64,000 bases of DNA from an uncultured Flavobacteriaceae bacterium (GTDB lineage Bacteria; Bacteroidota; Bacteroidia; Flavobacteriales; Flavobacteriaceae). The position numbers were made by a program, and so were the translations under genes. Below the pieces are notes generated by a model. It was not told the origin of the DNA, searched no databases, and saw only the letters and a list, made by a program, of their open reading frames with translations. Positions 54,010-62,753 of the stretch are shown here, one piece after another. Position 1 is the first letter of the stretch; every line of letters begins with the position of its first letter. The stretch covers positions 62,001-126,000 of the forward strand of contig CAKZOO010000051.1 in assembly GCA_937136455.1 (NCBI GenBank), in the 5' to 3' direction.

Positions 54010-55833
54010 ATGGAAGAAAAAAAATTAGACGTCAATTCGATTGTAGGTTTTGTGCTCATTTTTGGGATACTGATCTATATGTTTTATATCAATCAACCTA
54101 CTGCTGAAGAACTCGCTGCTCAAAAGCAACAAGAACAAGTAGAACAAAAAGCAAAAGAAAAGGATAGTGCAACAGCTGATTATACTAATGTAACTCCATC
54201 TCCTGTTGATGCAATTCAAGAAGGACAGCAATTAGGAGCTTTTAAATTAGCTGGATCAACAGCTTCTGTTTCAGAACTCTCCAATGATAAACTTAGTTTA
54301 AAAGTAAGTCATAAGGGTGGACAACTTAATTCTGTTCAACTAATTGAATTTAATACTTTTAAAGGGGAACCTGTTTATTTAATTAAGGATAACAACTCTA
54401 AATTCGATATTGAATTTACGGATCGTGAAAACAGAATTATTCACACTGCTGACTTATTGTTTGAATTAGTGTCAACTTCAGATTCTGCACTTACATTACA
54501 ATCTAAACTATCTGAAAACCAATTCATAGAATTCATCTATTCTTTAAATAATGAGGATTATATGGTTGATTTTGCAGTGCGCTCACAGGGTGTAGCACCA
54601 CTGATCAATCCATCCAACAATCCAAAATTAAGTTGGTCAATGGATGCACTACGTCACTCTAAAAGTGTCGTCTATGAAAATCGTTACACCAGAACGGTAT
54701 TCCGACACGAAACTGACAAAGTTGGTAAATTATCACAGGGAGGATCAGATGATGAAGTTGGAGAGGACGTACAGTGGATCTCTTATAAACAACACTTTTT
54801 TAGCAGTGTATTAATACCTCAAAACAATTTTGAAAAGGTGAGTTTCACTTCTGAAACACTTTCTGACGAAGAATCTGAAGAAGCTGTGTTTTTAAAGCGT
54901 TTTAATTCTTATACGGAGCTTTCCTATACAGCTAATGAATTTTCAAATCAATTCAGATGGTTCTTTGGACCTACGGATGTAAAGGTATTATCTCAGTATG
55001 AAAACTTAGAATTAGAATCTGCAATTCCATTTGGTTGGGGAATTTTTGGGTGGTTGAATCGCTATGTGTTTACACCGGTTTACACCTTCTTAAGTTCGTT
55101 CTTACCTTTTGGTATCGCTATTATTGTGATGACGATCCTCGTTCGATTGCTGATGTCACCTGTGACCTATAAATCGTATTTATCTCAGGCAAAAATGAAG
55201 GTATTACGTCCTGAGATTGACGAAATCAATGAGAAGTACAAGGACAATGCGATGAAAAAGCAGCAAGAAACCATGGCATTGTATTCTAAGGCTGGAGTGA
55301 ATCCGATGAGTGGTTGTGTTCCAGCACTATTGCAAATGCCTATTTTCTACGCCCTCTTTATGTTCTTCCCATCGGCTTTTGTGCTCAGACAAAAATCATT
55401 CTTATGGGCGGAAGATTTATCGTCATACGACACCGTGTTGCAATTGCCATTTAAGATCCCATTTTACGGTGATCACGTAAGTTTATTTCCTCTATTAGCA
55501 TCTGTTGCTATTTTCTTTTACATGAAAATGACTACAGGTCAAAATATGCCCACACAACCAGGAATGCCTAATATGAAATTCATATTGTATCTATCTCCTG
55601 TAATGATGTTGTTTTTCTTTAACTCTTATGCAAGTGGATTGAGTTTGTATTACTTTGTGTCGAACCTTATTACGATCATTATTATGTTAGTGATTAAGAA
55701 CTACATCATTGATGAGGATAAGATTCACGCGAGAATTCAAGAAAACAAACTAAAGCCTAAGAAAAAGAGCAAGTTTCAAGAACGCATGAAAGAAATGATG
55801 GAACAAGCTGAGCAACAAAAGAAGGCTAAGTAA
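54010..55833 (+). CDS. yidC: Membrane protein insertase YidC
   Basis: 607 residues. An N-terminal TM (about 12-26) and a large periplasmic domain (about 60-345) precede the five-helix insertase core that starts near 'FLPFGIAIIVMTILVRLLMSP' (about 368), with 'AGVNPMSGCVPALLQMP'. The C-terminus is Lys-rich ('KPKKKSKF'), suited to ribosome contact. It inserts inner-membrane proteins with or without SecYEG. A 15-base palindrome (attcact-c-agtgaat, 53988-54002) lies just upstream of the start. Confidence 0.97.
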   Translation: MEEKKLDVNSIVGFVLIFGILIYMFYINQPTAEELAAQKQQEQVEQKAKEKDSATADYTNVTPSPVDAIQEGQQLGAFKLAGSTASVSELSNDKLSLKVSHKGGQLNSVQLIEFNTFKGEPVYLIKDNNSKFDIEFTDRENRIIHTADLLFELVSTSDSALTLQSKLSENQFIEFIYSLNNEDYMVDFAVRSQGVAPLINPSNNPKLSWSMDALRHSKSVVYENRYTRTVFRHETDKVGKLSQGGSDDEVGEDVQWISYKQHFFSSVLIPQNNFEKVSFTSETLSDEESEEAVFLKRFNSYTELSYTANEFSNQFRWFFGPTDVKVLSQYENLELESAIPFGWGIFGWLNRYVFTPVYTFLSSFLPFGIAIIVMTILVRLLMSPVTYKSYLSQAKMKVLRPEIDEINEKYKDNAMKKQQETMALYSKAGVNPMSGCVPALLQMPIFYALFMFFPSAFVLRQKSFLWAEDLSSYDTVLQLPFKIPFYGDHVSLFPLLASVAIFFYMKMTTGQNMPTQPGMPNMKFILYLSPVMMLFFFNSYASGLSLYYFVSNLITIIIMLVIKNYIIDEDKIHARIQENKLKPKKKSKFQERMKEMMEQAEQQKKAK

Positions 55834-55859
55834 TCAATTCAGTTGTCTTTTATTTATTG

Positions 55860-55867
55860 TAATTTTG
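55860..55867 (+). promoter_or_regulatory. mnmA promoter, -7 box
   Basis: TAATTTTG matches TAnnTTTG, 13 bases before the mnmA ATG and 27 bases after the yidC stop. Confidence 0.5.
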
Positions 55868-55880
55868 TCTTTTCTTCAAG

Positions 55881-57071
55881 ATGAAAAAAGTTGTCGTAGG
55901 TTTATCCGGAGGAGTTGATTCCAGTGTAGCAGCCTATCTCTTAAAAGAACAGGGATATGAGGTCATAGGACTTTTTATGAAAAATTGGCACGATGACACT
56001 GTGACAATTTCAGATGAGTGTCCTTGGCTTGAAGACAGCAATGACGCCCTATTAGTTGCTGAAAAACTAGGCATACCATTTCAGACAGTCGATTTAAGCG
56101 AGCAGTACAAAGAACGTATTGTAGACTATATGTTTGCTGAATACGAAAGAGGAAGAACCCCAAACCCAGATGTGCTCTGTAATCGCGAGATTAAATTCGA
56201 TGTATTTATGGATATCGCGATGAGTTTAGGAGCGGATTATGTAGCAACAGGTCATTATTGTAGAAAAGGGGAGCTGATTGATCAGCAGGGAAACACTCAT
56301 TATCAATTGTTATCTGGAAAAGATCCCAATAAAGATCAATCCTATTTTCTTTGTCAATTATCACAAGAACAACTTTCAAAAACGCTTTTTCCAATAGGTG
56401 AGTTATTAAAACCAGAAGTTAGAGCAATTGCAGCAGAGCAAGATTTAATTACTGCAGAGAAAAAAGATTCTCAAGGATTGTGTTTTATCGGAAAGGTTCG
56501 CCTTCCTGATTTTTTACAACAGCAACTCAAACAAAAAAAAGGGGCCATTGTTGAAATCCCAGCTGATTTAGATTTATACAATCAAAAACAAACTTCATTT
56601 GAATCCATAGAAGAGGAATTGGTAAAGACTTCAAAGGCTTTTTCATATGAGTTGTCCAATGGAAAAATTGTAGGGGAACACATTGGTGCTCATTTCTTTA
56701 CAGTAGGTCAGCGCAAAGGATTAGATGTGGGAGGAACCCCTGAGCCACTCTTTGTAATCGCAACGGATGTCAAAGAAAATATCATCTATACAGGGCAGGG
56801 TAAGTCTCATCCTGGGCTCTATCGATCGGCTCTGAAGATCGATGCCTCTGAAATGCATTGGGTACGTGAGGATCTAAAGCTCAAAGACGGAGAATCTATG
56901 GAAGTAATGGCTCGTATCCGCTATAGACAACCCTTGCAAAAAGCAAGACTCTACAGTTTTGAAAAGGCTACTTATATAAAGTTTGACGAGCCTCAATCGG
57001 CTATCACAGAAGGACAGTTTGCAGCTGTATATCAAGGAGAAGAATTAATAGCTTCAGGAGTAATCAACTAG
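55881..57071 (+). CDS. mnmA: tRNA-specific 2-thiouridylase MnmA
   Basis: 396 residues: PP-loop '[17 protein letters not shown]' at the N-terminus, the first catalytic Cys in '[11 protein letters not shown]' (about 98) and the second in '[10 protein letters not shown]' (about 200), then a C-terminal beta-barrel for tRNA binding. It thiolates U34 of Lys, Glu and Gln tRNAs. The nitronate monooxygenase-like gene starts 2 bases after its stop, so the two are probably one transcript. Confidence 0.97.
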   Translation: MKKVVVGLSGGVDSSVAAYLLKEQGYEVIGLFMKNWHDDTVTISDECPWLEDSNDALLVAEKLGIPFQTVDLSEQYKERIVDYMFAEYERGRTPNPDVLCNREIKFDVFMDIAMSLGADYVATGHYCRKGELIDQQGNTHYQLLSGKDPNKDQSYFLCQLSQEQLSKTLFPIGELLKPEVRAIAAEQDLITAEKKDSQGLCFIGKVRLPDFLQQQLKQKKGAIVEIPADLDLYNQKQTSFESIEEELVKTSKAFSYELSNGKIVGEHIGAHFFTVGQRKGLDVGGTPEPLFVIATDVKENIIYTGQGKSHPGLYRSALKIDASEMHWVREDLKLKDGESMEVMARIRYRQPLQKARLYSFEKATYIKFDEPQSAITEGQFAAVYQGEELIASGVIN

Positions 57072-57073
57072 TT

Positions 57074-58015
57074 ATGAACTCCATTTGTAACTTATTCAAT
57101 ATTCAATACCCCATCGTCCAAGGAGGAATGGTTTGGACCAGTGGTTGGCGATTAGCAGCTGCTGTATCCAATGCTGGTGGTCTTGGATTGATCGGTGCTG
57201 GATCAATGTCTGCTGATCTACTAGAAGAACACATTTTAAAGTGTCAGAAGGCTACCGAAAAGCCTTTTGGAGTCAATATTCCACTCTTGTATTCCAAGGT
57301 AGAGGAGCAATTGGAAGTTATTGTTAGGAACAAGGTTTCGATCGTGTTTACCTCTGCTGGAAACCCGATGACCTACACCTCGTATCTCAAAGAAAAGGGA
57401 ATCAAAGTGGTGCATGTAATCGGAAGCACTAAACAAGCTTTAAAAGCACAATTAGCTGGTGTCGATGCTGTCGTTGCTGAAGGATTTGAAGCAGGTGGTC
57501 ACAATTCAAAAGATGAAACAACAACACTTGTGCTGATCCCTGAAATAGCTAAAGCCGTTTTAATTCCAGTCATTGCTGCTGGAGGAATAGCATCTGGTGA
57601 AGCCATAATAGCTGCCATGGCATTAGGAGCTAAAGGTGTACAAATTGGAACTCTTTTCTTGATGTCTAAAGAATCAAGTGCTCACGATAACTACAAGGAC
57701 TATCTTACAAAACTAGAACAAGGAGGAACCAGCTTGACGCTAAAAGAACTGACTCCTGTTCGAATGGCTAAAAATCAATTCTACAACGAACTCATGGATT
57801 TATATGCTAGACATGCCTCTGTGGAAGAGTTAAGAGTAAAACTCTCAAAAGGGAGATCTAAGAAGGGGATTTTCGAAGGAGATCTATCCCAGGGGGAACT
57901 CGAAGTAGGTCAGGTGGCTTCTTCAATTACTGAGATACAATCAGTTGAAGAGCAATTCAAAAAATTGATCTTAGAATACAAACGATCTTATGCTCAATTA
58001 AAGAAGGAGCTCTAA
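57074..58015 (+). CDS. Nitronate monooxygenase/FabK-like flavoprotein
   Basis: 313 residues of the NMO/2-nitropropane dioxygenase TIM barrel: 'PIVQGGMVWTSGWRLAAAVSNAGGLG' (FMN site), 'VAEGFEAGGHN' and 'AAGGIASGEAIIAAMALGAKGVQIGT' (phosphate site). It could be a nitronate monooxygenase or a FabK-type enoyl-ACP reductase; the sequence does not decide. It follows mnmA by 2 bases. The stop interlocks with the convergent PPIase gene. Confidence 0.88.
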   Translation: MNSICNLFNIQYPIVQGGMVWTSGWRLAAAVSNAGGLGLIGAGSMSADLLEEHILKCQKATEKPFGVNIPLLYSKVEEQLEVIVRNKVSIVFTSAGNPMTYTSYLKEKGIKVVHVIGSTKQALKAQLAGVDAVVAEGFEAGGHNSKDETTTLVLIPEIAKAVLIPVIAAGGIASGEAIIAAMALGAKGVQIGTLFLMSKESSAHDNYKDYLTKLEQGGTSLTLKELTPVRMAKNQFYNELMDLYARHASVEELRVKLSKGRSKKGIFEGDLSQGELEVGQVASSITEIQSVEEQFKKLILEYKRSYAQLKKEL

Positions 58016-58740
58016 AAGGCAGTCGCTTTTTTTATTACGATGTTTCGCATTGGCCAATCGCCACTGTCAACTTCTTGAGCGTTGATTTGGTCGACAACCT
58101 CCATGCCTTCAATTACTTGTCCAAAAGGAGTATAGCCACCGTCTAAATGATAGGAGCCAGGTTTGGTAACCACTATAAAAAACTCGTAAGGTGAGGCTAA
58201 TTTGTGTGGGTTGTCTATATCACTACTAGGCATCGATACGACTCCTCTGTGGTGTTTGTGCCCCTTTCGAGTATCGGGTGGTAATAAGTATCGACCAATG
58301 GCTCTTCTCTTTTGTGAGACTTCAGGGATGTCTGCATTTCCACCCTGAATAATAAAACCTTTGACAATTCTGTGAAAATATGTGTTGTTAAAATAGCCTT
58401 TCTTAGCCAAATAGATAAAATTTGCTTTGTGATAGGGGACATTGTCAAAAAGTTCAATCGTAATGTCTCCAAAAGTCGTTTCGAGTTTAACTTTAGTTTC
58501 TTTTAATGTTTTGTTATAATCAAAGAAAAAAGCAATTGCATTCTCTTCATCTAGAACTAAATCTTCTTTAGAGTCTTCCTTAATTACCTCCTTAGATTTT
58601 TCATGTAAGACAACTTGATCTTTGACTTGATTTCTGCTTGAATTTGAACTATCTTTAATATCAGCATTTTTATTCTGATTACAAGAAGTCAAGAACAGTA
58701 GGGTGATAAGACTATAGGTTATTTTATAAAAGCGTTGCAT
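58012..58740 (-). CDS. Peptidyl-prolyl isomerase lipoprotein (cyclophilin type)
   Basis: 242 residues with a lipobox 'LTSC' (Cys20). A charged, probably flexible spacer (about 21-75) leads to a cyclophilin domain (about 80-240) with 'FHRIVKGFIIQGGNAD' and 'GGYTPFGQVIEG'. It probably assists folding in the periplasm or at the outer membrane. Its ATG overlaps the divergent NUDIX ATG by two bases (CATG), so its -7 box (58770-58777) falls inside the NUDIX gene. Confidence 0.94.
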   Translation of the reverse strand: MQRFYKITYSLITLLFLTSCNQNKNADIKDSSNSSRNQVKDQVVLHEKSKEVIKEDSKEDLVLDEENAIAFFFDYNKTLKETKVKLETTFGDITIELFDNVPYHKANFIYLAKKGYFNNTYFHRIVKGFIIQGGNADIPEVSQKRRAIGRYLLPPDTRKGHKHHRGVVSMPSSDIDNPHKLASPYEFFIVVTKPGSYHLDGGYTPFGQVIEGMEVVDQINAQEVDSGDWPMRNIVIKKATAF

Positions 58741-59383
58741 GGATTTTGATCATTTTACATCTGTATTCTCAAAAATAGAAAATTTACCACTGCCAGGAAA
58801 ACAGGCACACTATTCTATGACCTCAAAAATAAGGGCAATTCAGATGGCTAGTGAAAATTTTAATGAAAAAAAAGCTAAAAAAGCTGCTGTTTTAGCTCTT
58901 TGCTATCCTGATATTCATTGCAAAACCAATTTGTTATTTATTAAAAGAAAGACAATTGAGGGAGATATTCACTCAGCTCAAATAGGATTTCCTGGTGGAA
59001 GTATTGAAAAAAACGACACTTCTATATTGCATACGGCCATCAGAGAAGCAGAGGAAGAGGTTGGGATTCAAAAAAGTGAAATCGATAAAATTTTAGAACT
59101 GAGCCAGCTTTATATTCCACCATCAAACTTTTTAGTGCATCCCTTTTTGGCAATAAGTCCAAAACAACCCGATTTCAGGATTCAAGAAGAGGAGGTAGAT
59201 TCCATCCTTGAAATTCCGTTGACTTATTTCTTAGACGATAATAATATTTGTTCTCATAAAATTTCAAATTCATATCTCACTGACGTTGATTTTCCTGCAT
59301 TTAACTATAACAATCACTTAATATGGGGAGCTACCGCTATGATGCTCGGAGAAATTCGTAGTTTGATTAAACAAATCATTTAA
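58739..59383 (+). CDS. NUDIX hydrolase, CoA pyrophosphatase type
   Basis: 214 residues with the NUDIX box 'GFPGGSIEKNDTSILHTAIREAEEEVGI' (quoted in part: REAEEEVG core) and the preceding 'HSAQIGFPGG' that is typical of the CoA pyrophosphatase subfamily (NudL/Pcd1-like). It cleaves CoA or its derivatives to phosphopantetheine and 3',5'-ADP. The start ('MDFDHFTSVF') coincides with the divergent PPIase start. The PlsC-like gene follows 34 bases later. Confidence 0.9.
   Translation: MDFDHFTSVFSKIENLPLPGKQAHYSMTSKIRAIQMASENFNEKKAKKAAVLALCYPDIHCKTNLLFIKRKTIEGDIHSAQIGFPGGSIEKNDTSILHTAIREAEEEVGIQKSEIDKILELSQLYIPPSNFLVHPFLAISPKQPDFRIQEEEVDSILEIPLTYFLDDNNICSHKISNSYLTDVDFPAFNYNNHLIWGATAMMLGEIRSLIKQII
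58770..58777 (-). promoter_or_regulatory. PPIase -7 box inside the NUDIX gene
   Basis: The minus strand reads TATTTTTG (plus: caaaaata), 29 bases upstream of the PPIase ATG and within the NUDIX coding sequence. No TTG lies at the usual -33 spacing, so the call is moderate. Confidence 0.4.
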
Positions 59384-59417
59384 GTATTGTTTCTATTATT
59401 TGATTAAATTGCACCCT

Positions 59418-60242
59418 ATGTCACTATTCAAGAAAAACCCATTTGGACATTATCTCTTTATAAAGAAGATGTTGATTCGTTATTTAGGAATCTTAACACA
59501 TTCAAGATATAAGCGATTTAATGAACTTAAAATAGAGGGTTCAGAAATAATTAGAGATCTTCCCGATACCAAGGTGTTATTTGTGTCGAATCACCAAACC
59601 TATTTTGCTGATGTTGTAGCCATGTACCACGTTTTTAATGCGAGTTTAAAAGGTAGAATTGATTCCATCAAGAATGTTGGATATCTGTGGAACCCAAAGC
59701 TCAATATTTACTACGTTGCAGCGAAGGAAACAATGAAAGGTAGTTTTATAGCAAAAGTACTCGCTTATGCAGGATCTGTTAGTATTGATAGAACTTGGAG
59801 AGCTGCAGGACAAGATGTCAACAGGCAGGTCAAATTAAGTGATATCACCAACATTGGAAAAGCTTTAGAAGATGGATGGGTTATTACTTTTCCACAAGGG
59901 ACTACAACTCCTTGGAAACCTATCAGAAAGGGTACCGCTCATATCATTAAGCGCTATCAACCCATTGTCATTCCGATTGTTATCGACGGTTTTAGACGAT
60001 CTTTTGACAAAAAAGGACTTCGAATTAAAAAGAAAGGAATTCTTCAGTCAATGGTGATTAAAGAACCTTTAGATATTGATTACGAAAACGAGTCTATTGA
60101 TCAAATCGTCGAAAAGATTGAATTTGCTATAGAACAACATCCTTCATTTCTAAAGGTGCTTACCAAAGAACAAATCGCCGAGATCGAAGAAGAGAACAAA
60201 CTTCGCTATTACGACTTGGAAAAGGAAAGTGATAAAGAATAA
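59418..60242 (+). CDS. PlsC-like acyltransferase with variant motifs
   Basis: 274 residues from the ATG at 59418 ('MSLFKKNPFGHYLF'), preferred over the TTG at 59400. The LPLAT fold shows 'SNHQTYFADVV' where block I is HX5D rather than HX4D, and 'FPQGTTTPW' in place of the FPEGTR block III. It may make phosphatidic acid at the inner membrane or acylate another acceptor, such as an amino- or sulfo-lipid. It closes the NUDIX-acyltransferase pair and is followed by a strong terminator. Confidence 0.85.
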   Translation: MSLFKKNPFGHYLFIKKMLIRYLGILTHSRYKRFNELKIEGSEIIRDLPDTKVLFVSNHQTYFADVVAMYHVFNASLKGRIDSIKNVGYLWNPKLNIYYVAAKETMKGSFIAKVLAYAGSVSIDRTWRAAGQDVNRQVKLSDITNIGKALEDGWVITFPQGTTTPWKPIRKGTAHIIKRYQPIVIPIVIDGFRRSFDKKGLRIKKKGILQSMVIKEPLDIDYENESIDQIVEKIEFAIEQHPSFLKVLTKEQIAEIEEENKLRYYDLEKESDKE

Positions 60243-60243
60243 A

Positions 60244-60269
60244 AAAAAGAGGCTTTAAAGCCTCTTTTT
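60244..60269. terminator. Bidirectional terminator
   Basis: AAAAAGAGGCTTT / AAAGCCTCTTTTT is a perfect palindrome with A and T tracts on both sides, between the convergent acyltransferase and M20 amidohydrolase genes. Confidence 0.9.
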
Positions 60270-60283
60270 AATTTGAAATCGTT

Positions 60284-61702
60284 TTACTTTCTGTAATCAA
60301 GTGCTGGTTTTCGATTTCCAATCATAGGAATATATTTAAAATCAGCTCCTCTGCGATCCATTAGTTCTTGTTTCGCTTTCTCAATTGTTTTTGGATTTTT
60401 AAAGAGATCAATAGCAGTCATTCCTAAAGTTTTAGCAGCGACCATCATTCCTTTTTTTCCGATTGACATTCCTCCAGCTGATACCGCTTGCCATGAGTGA
60501 GCAGGTGTTCCAGGAACCCAAGTAGCTGTACTGAGTCCAGCAGTAGGAACTGTAAAACTCACATCGCCAACATCTGTAGAACCAGCAGCTTTGCCTACTT
60601 CTTTATACGGTTGAATTGTGTTTGTACTATTTAAGTCTTTTGGATTGCTTAAGGTTTTTGAAATTTCTTCAGCATAAGCTTTTTCATCTTCATTATATTG
60701 AAAACCACCCACTTTAACTAAATTGTCATACATGAGTTTTTGGAGTGTTAAATTGGGGAGTAATTCATGAGTACCACCAATTAGTTCATAATCCATAGTA
60801 GTTCCGGTACCAATAGCAGCTCCTTTGGCAGCATTGACAATTTTTTCAAAAATATCCATTACGACCTCTCTGTTTTTGTCTCTAGCGTAGTAATATACTT
60901 CAGCGAAATTAGGAACTACATTTGGAGCTTTTCCACCTTGTGTAATAACGTAGTGAATACGCGATCCATCAGGAATGTGTTCTCTGAGCATATTTACCAT
61001 CATATTCATGCCTTCTACTGCGTCTAAAGCAGATTTGCCTTGATCAGGAGCTGCGGCCGCATGTGCAGATACTCCGTAGAATCTAAATTTTGCAGATTTG
61101 TTAGCAAGGGCAGCACCAGCATTTGCATTGTTGTTATTTCCAGGATGCCAGTGTAAAACAGCGTCAACATCATCAAAAACACCCTCTCGTGTCATATAGA
61201 CTTTTCCAGATCCTCCTTCTTCAGCAGGACAACCATAAAATCGAATCCTACCTTCTTTTTTATTGTCTTTAAGCCAATTTTTTACCGCAATTGCTGCAGC
61301 TGTAGATGCGGTTCCAAATAAGTGATGTCCACAAGCATGACCCGCATTTCCTCCAGCGGATTCTTGATGGGTAATAGCTTTTTGGGATAGTCCAGGAAGT
61401 GCATCGAATTCACCTAAAATTCCGATTACAGGTCCTGAAGAACCATATTCAGCCACAAAAGCTGTTGGAATATCAGCAATTCCTTTAGTGATTGTAAATC
61501 CTTCGTTTGCAAGAGTTTCTTGAAGCAAGGCTGAACTCTTTTCTTCCAAATATCCCATTTCAGCCCAATCCCAAATTTGTTGAGCGATATTGTTAAAAGT
61601 TTCTGTGTTGTCTTCTAATTGTTTAATGGCTTTAGAAGAACTTTGAGCTTGAATAGATACACTACTCAAGATGAGCAATAATAAGGGTAATTTTTTATAC
61701 AT
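60284..61702 (-). CDS. Exported M20-family amidohydrolase (AbgB-like)
   Basis: 472 residues with a signal peptide ('VSIQAQS', 1-20). M20D features: 'GEFDALPGLSQ', the metal-binding 'GHACGHHLFG' and 'GCPAEEGGSGK' (catalytic Glu pair), with a lid domain in the middle and a C-terminal 'TPAHSWQ' His. It resembles aminobenzoyl-glutamate hydrolase AbgB and other amide-bond hydrolases; the natural substrate here is probably an N-acyl amino acid or peptide in the periplasm. It stands alone between a bidirectional terminator and the recombinase gene. Confidence 0.9.
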   Translation of the reverse strand: MYKKLPLLLLILSSVSIQAQSSSKAIKQLEDNTETFNNIAQQIWDWAEMGYLEEKSSALLQETLANEGFTITKGIADIPTAFVAEYGSSGPVIGILGEFDALPGLSQKAITHQESAGGNAGHACGHHLFGTASTAAAIAVKNWLKDNKKEGRIRFYGCPAEEGGSGKVYMTREGVFDDVDAVLHWHPGNNNNANAGAALANKSAKFRFYGVSAHAAAAPDQGKSALDAVEGMNMMVNMLREHIPDGSRIHYVITQGGKAPNVVPNFAEVYYYARDKNREVVMDIFEKIVNAAKGAAIGTGTTMDYELIGGTHELLPNLTLQKLMYDNLVKVGGFQYNEDEKAYAEEISKTLSNPKDLNSTNTIQPYKEVGKAAGSTDVGDVSFTVPTAGLSTATWVPGTPAHSWQAVSAGGMSIGKKGMMVAAKTLGMTAIDLFKNPKTIEKAKQELMDRRGADFKYIPMIGNRKPALDYRK

Positions 61703-61749
61703 AGTTGTTTAGTTTTTGAACCAATTAAATTAAAAAAAAAAGTCATACA

Positions 61750-62646
61750 TCACTTTCTTGGATGATACTTATTTAAAACCTTAGTTAGGTGAGTCTTATC
61801 CATATGTACGTAAATTTCAGTTGTAGTGATGCTTTGGTGTCCAAGCATTTGTTGAATAGCTCTAAGATCTGCACCGTTTTCCAAAAGATGTGTGGCAAAT
61901 GAATGTCTAAAGGTATGAGGGCTAATGGTCTTCTTAAACCCGGTTTTTACTGATAACTGTTTAATGATTGTAAAAATCATAGCTCTTGTTAGTTGTGCTC
62001 CTCGTCGGTTTACAAAAAAGAGATCAGAGCTTTCTTTTTTAAAAGGAAAATGTGGTCTGACCAATTCTTGATAGTGTTTCATGCATTTGATCAGGTAATC
62101 ATTAAGTGGTATAAATCGCTCTTTGTCTCCTTTACCAAGTACTTTGAGAAACCCTTCCTTAAAAAACAGATCTGAACATTTTAGATTTAGTAGTTCAGTT
62201 ACTCTTAAACCACAGCCATAAAGCGTTTCTAGAATCACATAATTGCGTTCCCCTTCATTTGAAGATCGATCTATCGCAGCTATTAATTGATCGATTTCAT
62301 TTACAGATAAAACCTCGGGTAATTTTCGACCAATTTTTGGAGTTTCAATTAAATCCATAGGATTATCTGGTCGGTAATCTTCAAAAACTAAATAATCAAA
62401 AAAATTTTTTAAACCAGAAATGAATCGAGCTTGACTCCTAGGACTAATGTTTTTAGACAGATTGTAAATGCTTGTTTTTAAAAGCTCTTGATCGATTTTA
62501 ATAGGACTTATGTCAATATGATTTTCAATCAAATAATTAGATAATTTGTTGAGATCTAGAGTGTAATTTTTGATTGTATTTTCACTGAGTCCACGTTCTA
62601 TTCTAATGTAAATCAGGTAATCTTTAATATGATTTTTCCAGTTCAT
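61750..62646 (-). CDS. xerD: Tyrosine recombinase, XerC/XerD type
   Basis: 298 residues. The SAM-like core-binding domain is at 1-95; the catalytic domain has 'YGCGLRVTELLNL' (Arg), 'HTFRHSFATHLLENGAD' (His-x-x-Arg), 'MLGHQSITTTEIYVHM' (His and the nucleophile Tyr). It resolves chromosome dimers at dif with a partner recombinase. Length and context (no att sites, no phage genes) fit the housekeeping XerD better than a mobile-element integrase. Divergent from the MFS gene. Confidence 0.9.
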   Translation of the reverse strand: MNWKNHIKDYLIYIRIERGLSENTIKNYTLDLNKLSNYLIENHIDISPIKIDQELLKTSIYNLSKNISPRSQARFISGLKNFFDYLVFEDYRPDNPMDLIETPKIGRKLPEVLSVNEIDQLIAAIDRSSNEGERNYVILETLYGCGLRVTELLNLKCSDLFFKEGFLKVLGKGDKERFIPLNDYLIKCMKHYQELVRPHFPFKKESSDLFFVNRRGAQLTRAMIFTIIKQLSVKTGFKKTISPHTFRHSFATHLLENGADLRAIQQMLGHQSITTTEIYVHMDKTHLTKVLNKYHPRK

Positions 62647-62670
62647 TTTGATTGATAATTTATGACACTA

Positions 62671-62684
62671 TTGACTTATGTCAA
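62671..62684. promoter_or_regulatory. Inverted repeat between xerD and the MFS gene
   Basis: TTGAC-TTAT-GTCAA is a perfect 5-bp inverted repeat, 25 bases upstream of xerD. It could be an operator or chance in AT-rich DNA. Confidence 0.25.
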
Positions 62685-62716
62685 CAAGTTTATCATGAAA
62701 ATTAGTTTAGTTCCAT

Positions 62717-62724
62717 TAGTTTTG
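62717..62724 (+). promoter_or_regulatory. MFS transporter promoter, -7 box
   Basis: TAGTTTTG matches TAnnTTTG, 29 bases before the MFS ATG. Confidence 0.45.
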
Positions 62725-62753
62725 ATTAAATTTACTTGAATTGAGTATAATTT

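Noticed and set aside
61728-61741. Run of A residues downstream of the recombinase gene as a terminator
   Set aside because: A T tract on the minus strand is present but without a convincing stem.
61750-62646. Integrase of a prophage or genomic island
   Set aside because: Length and motifs fit housekeeping XerC/D; no att repeats, tRNA or phage genes nearby.
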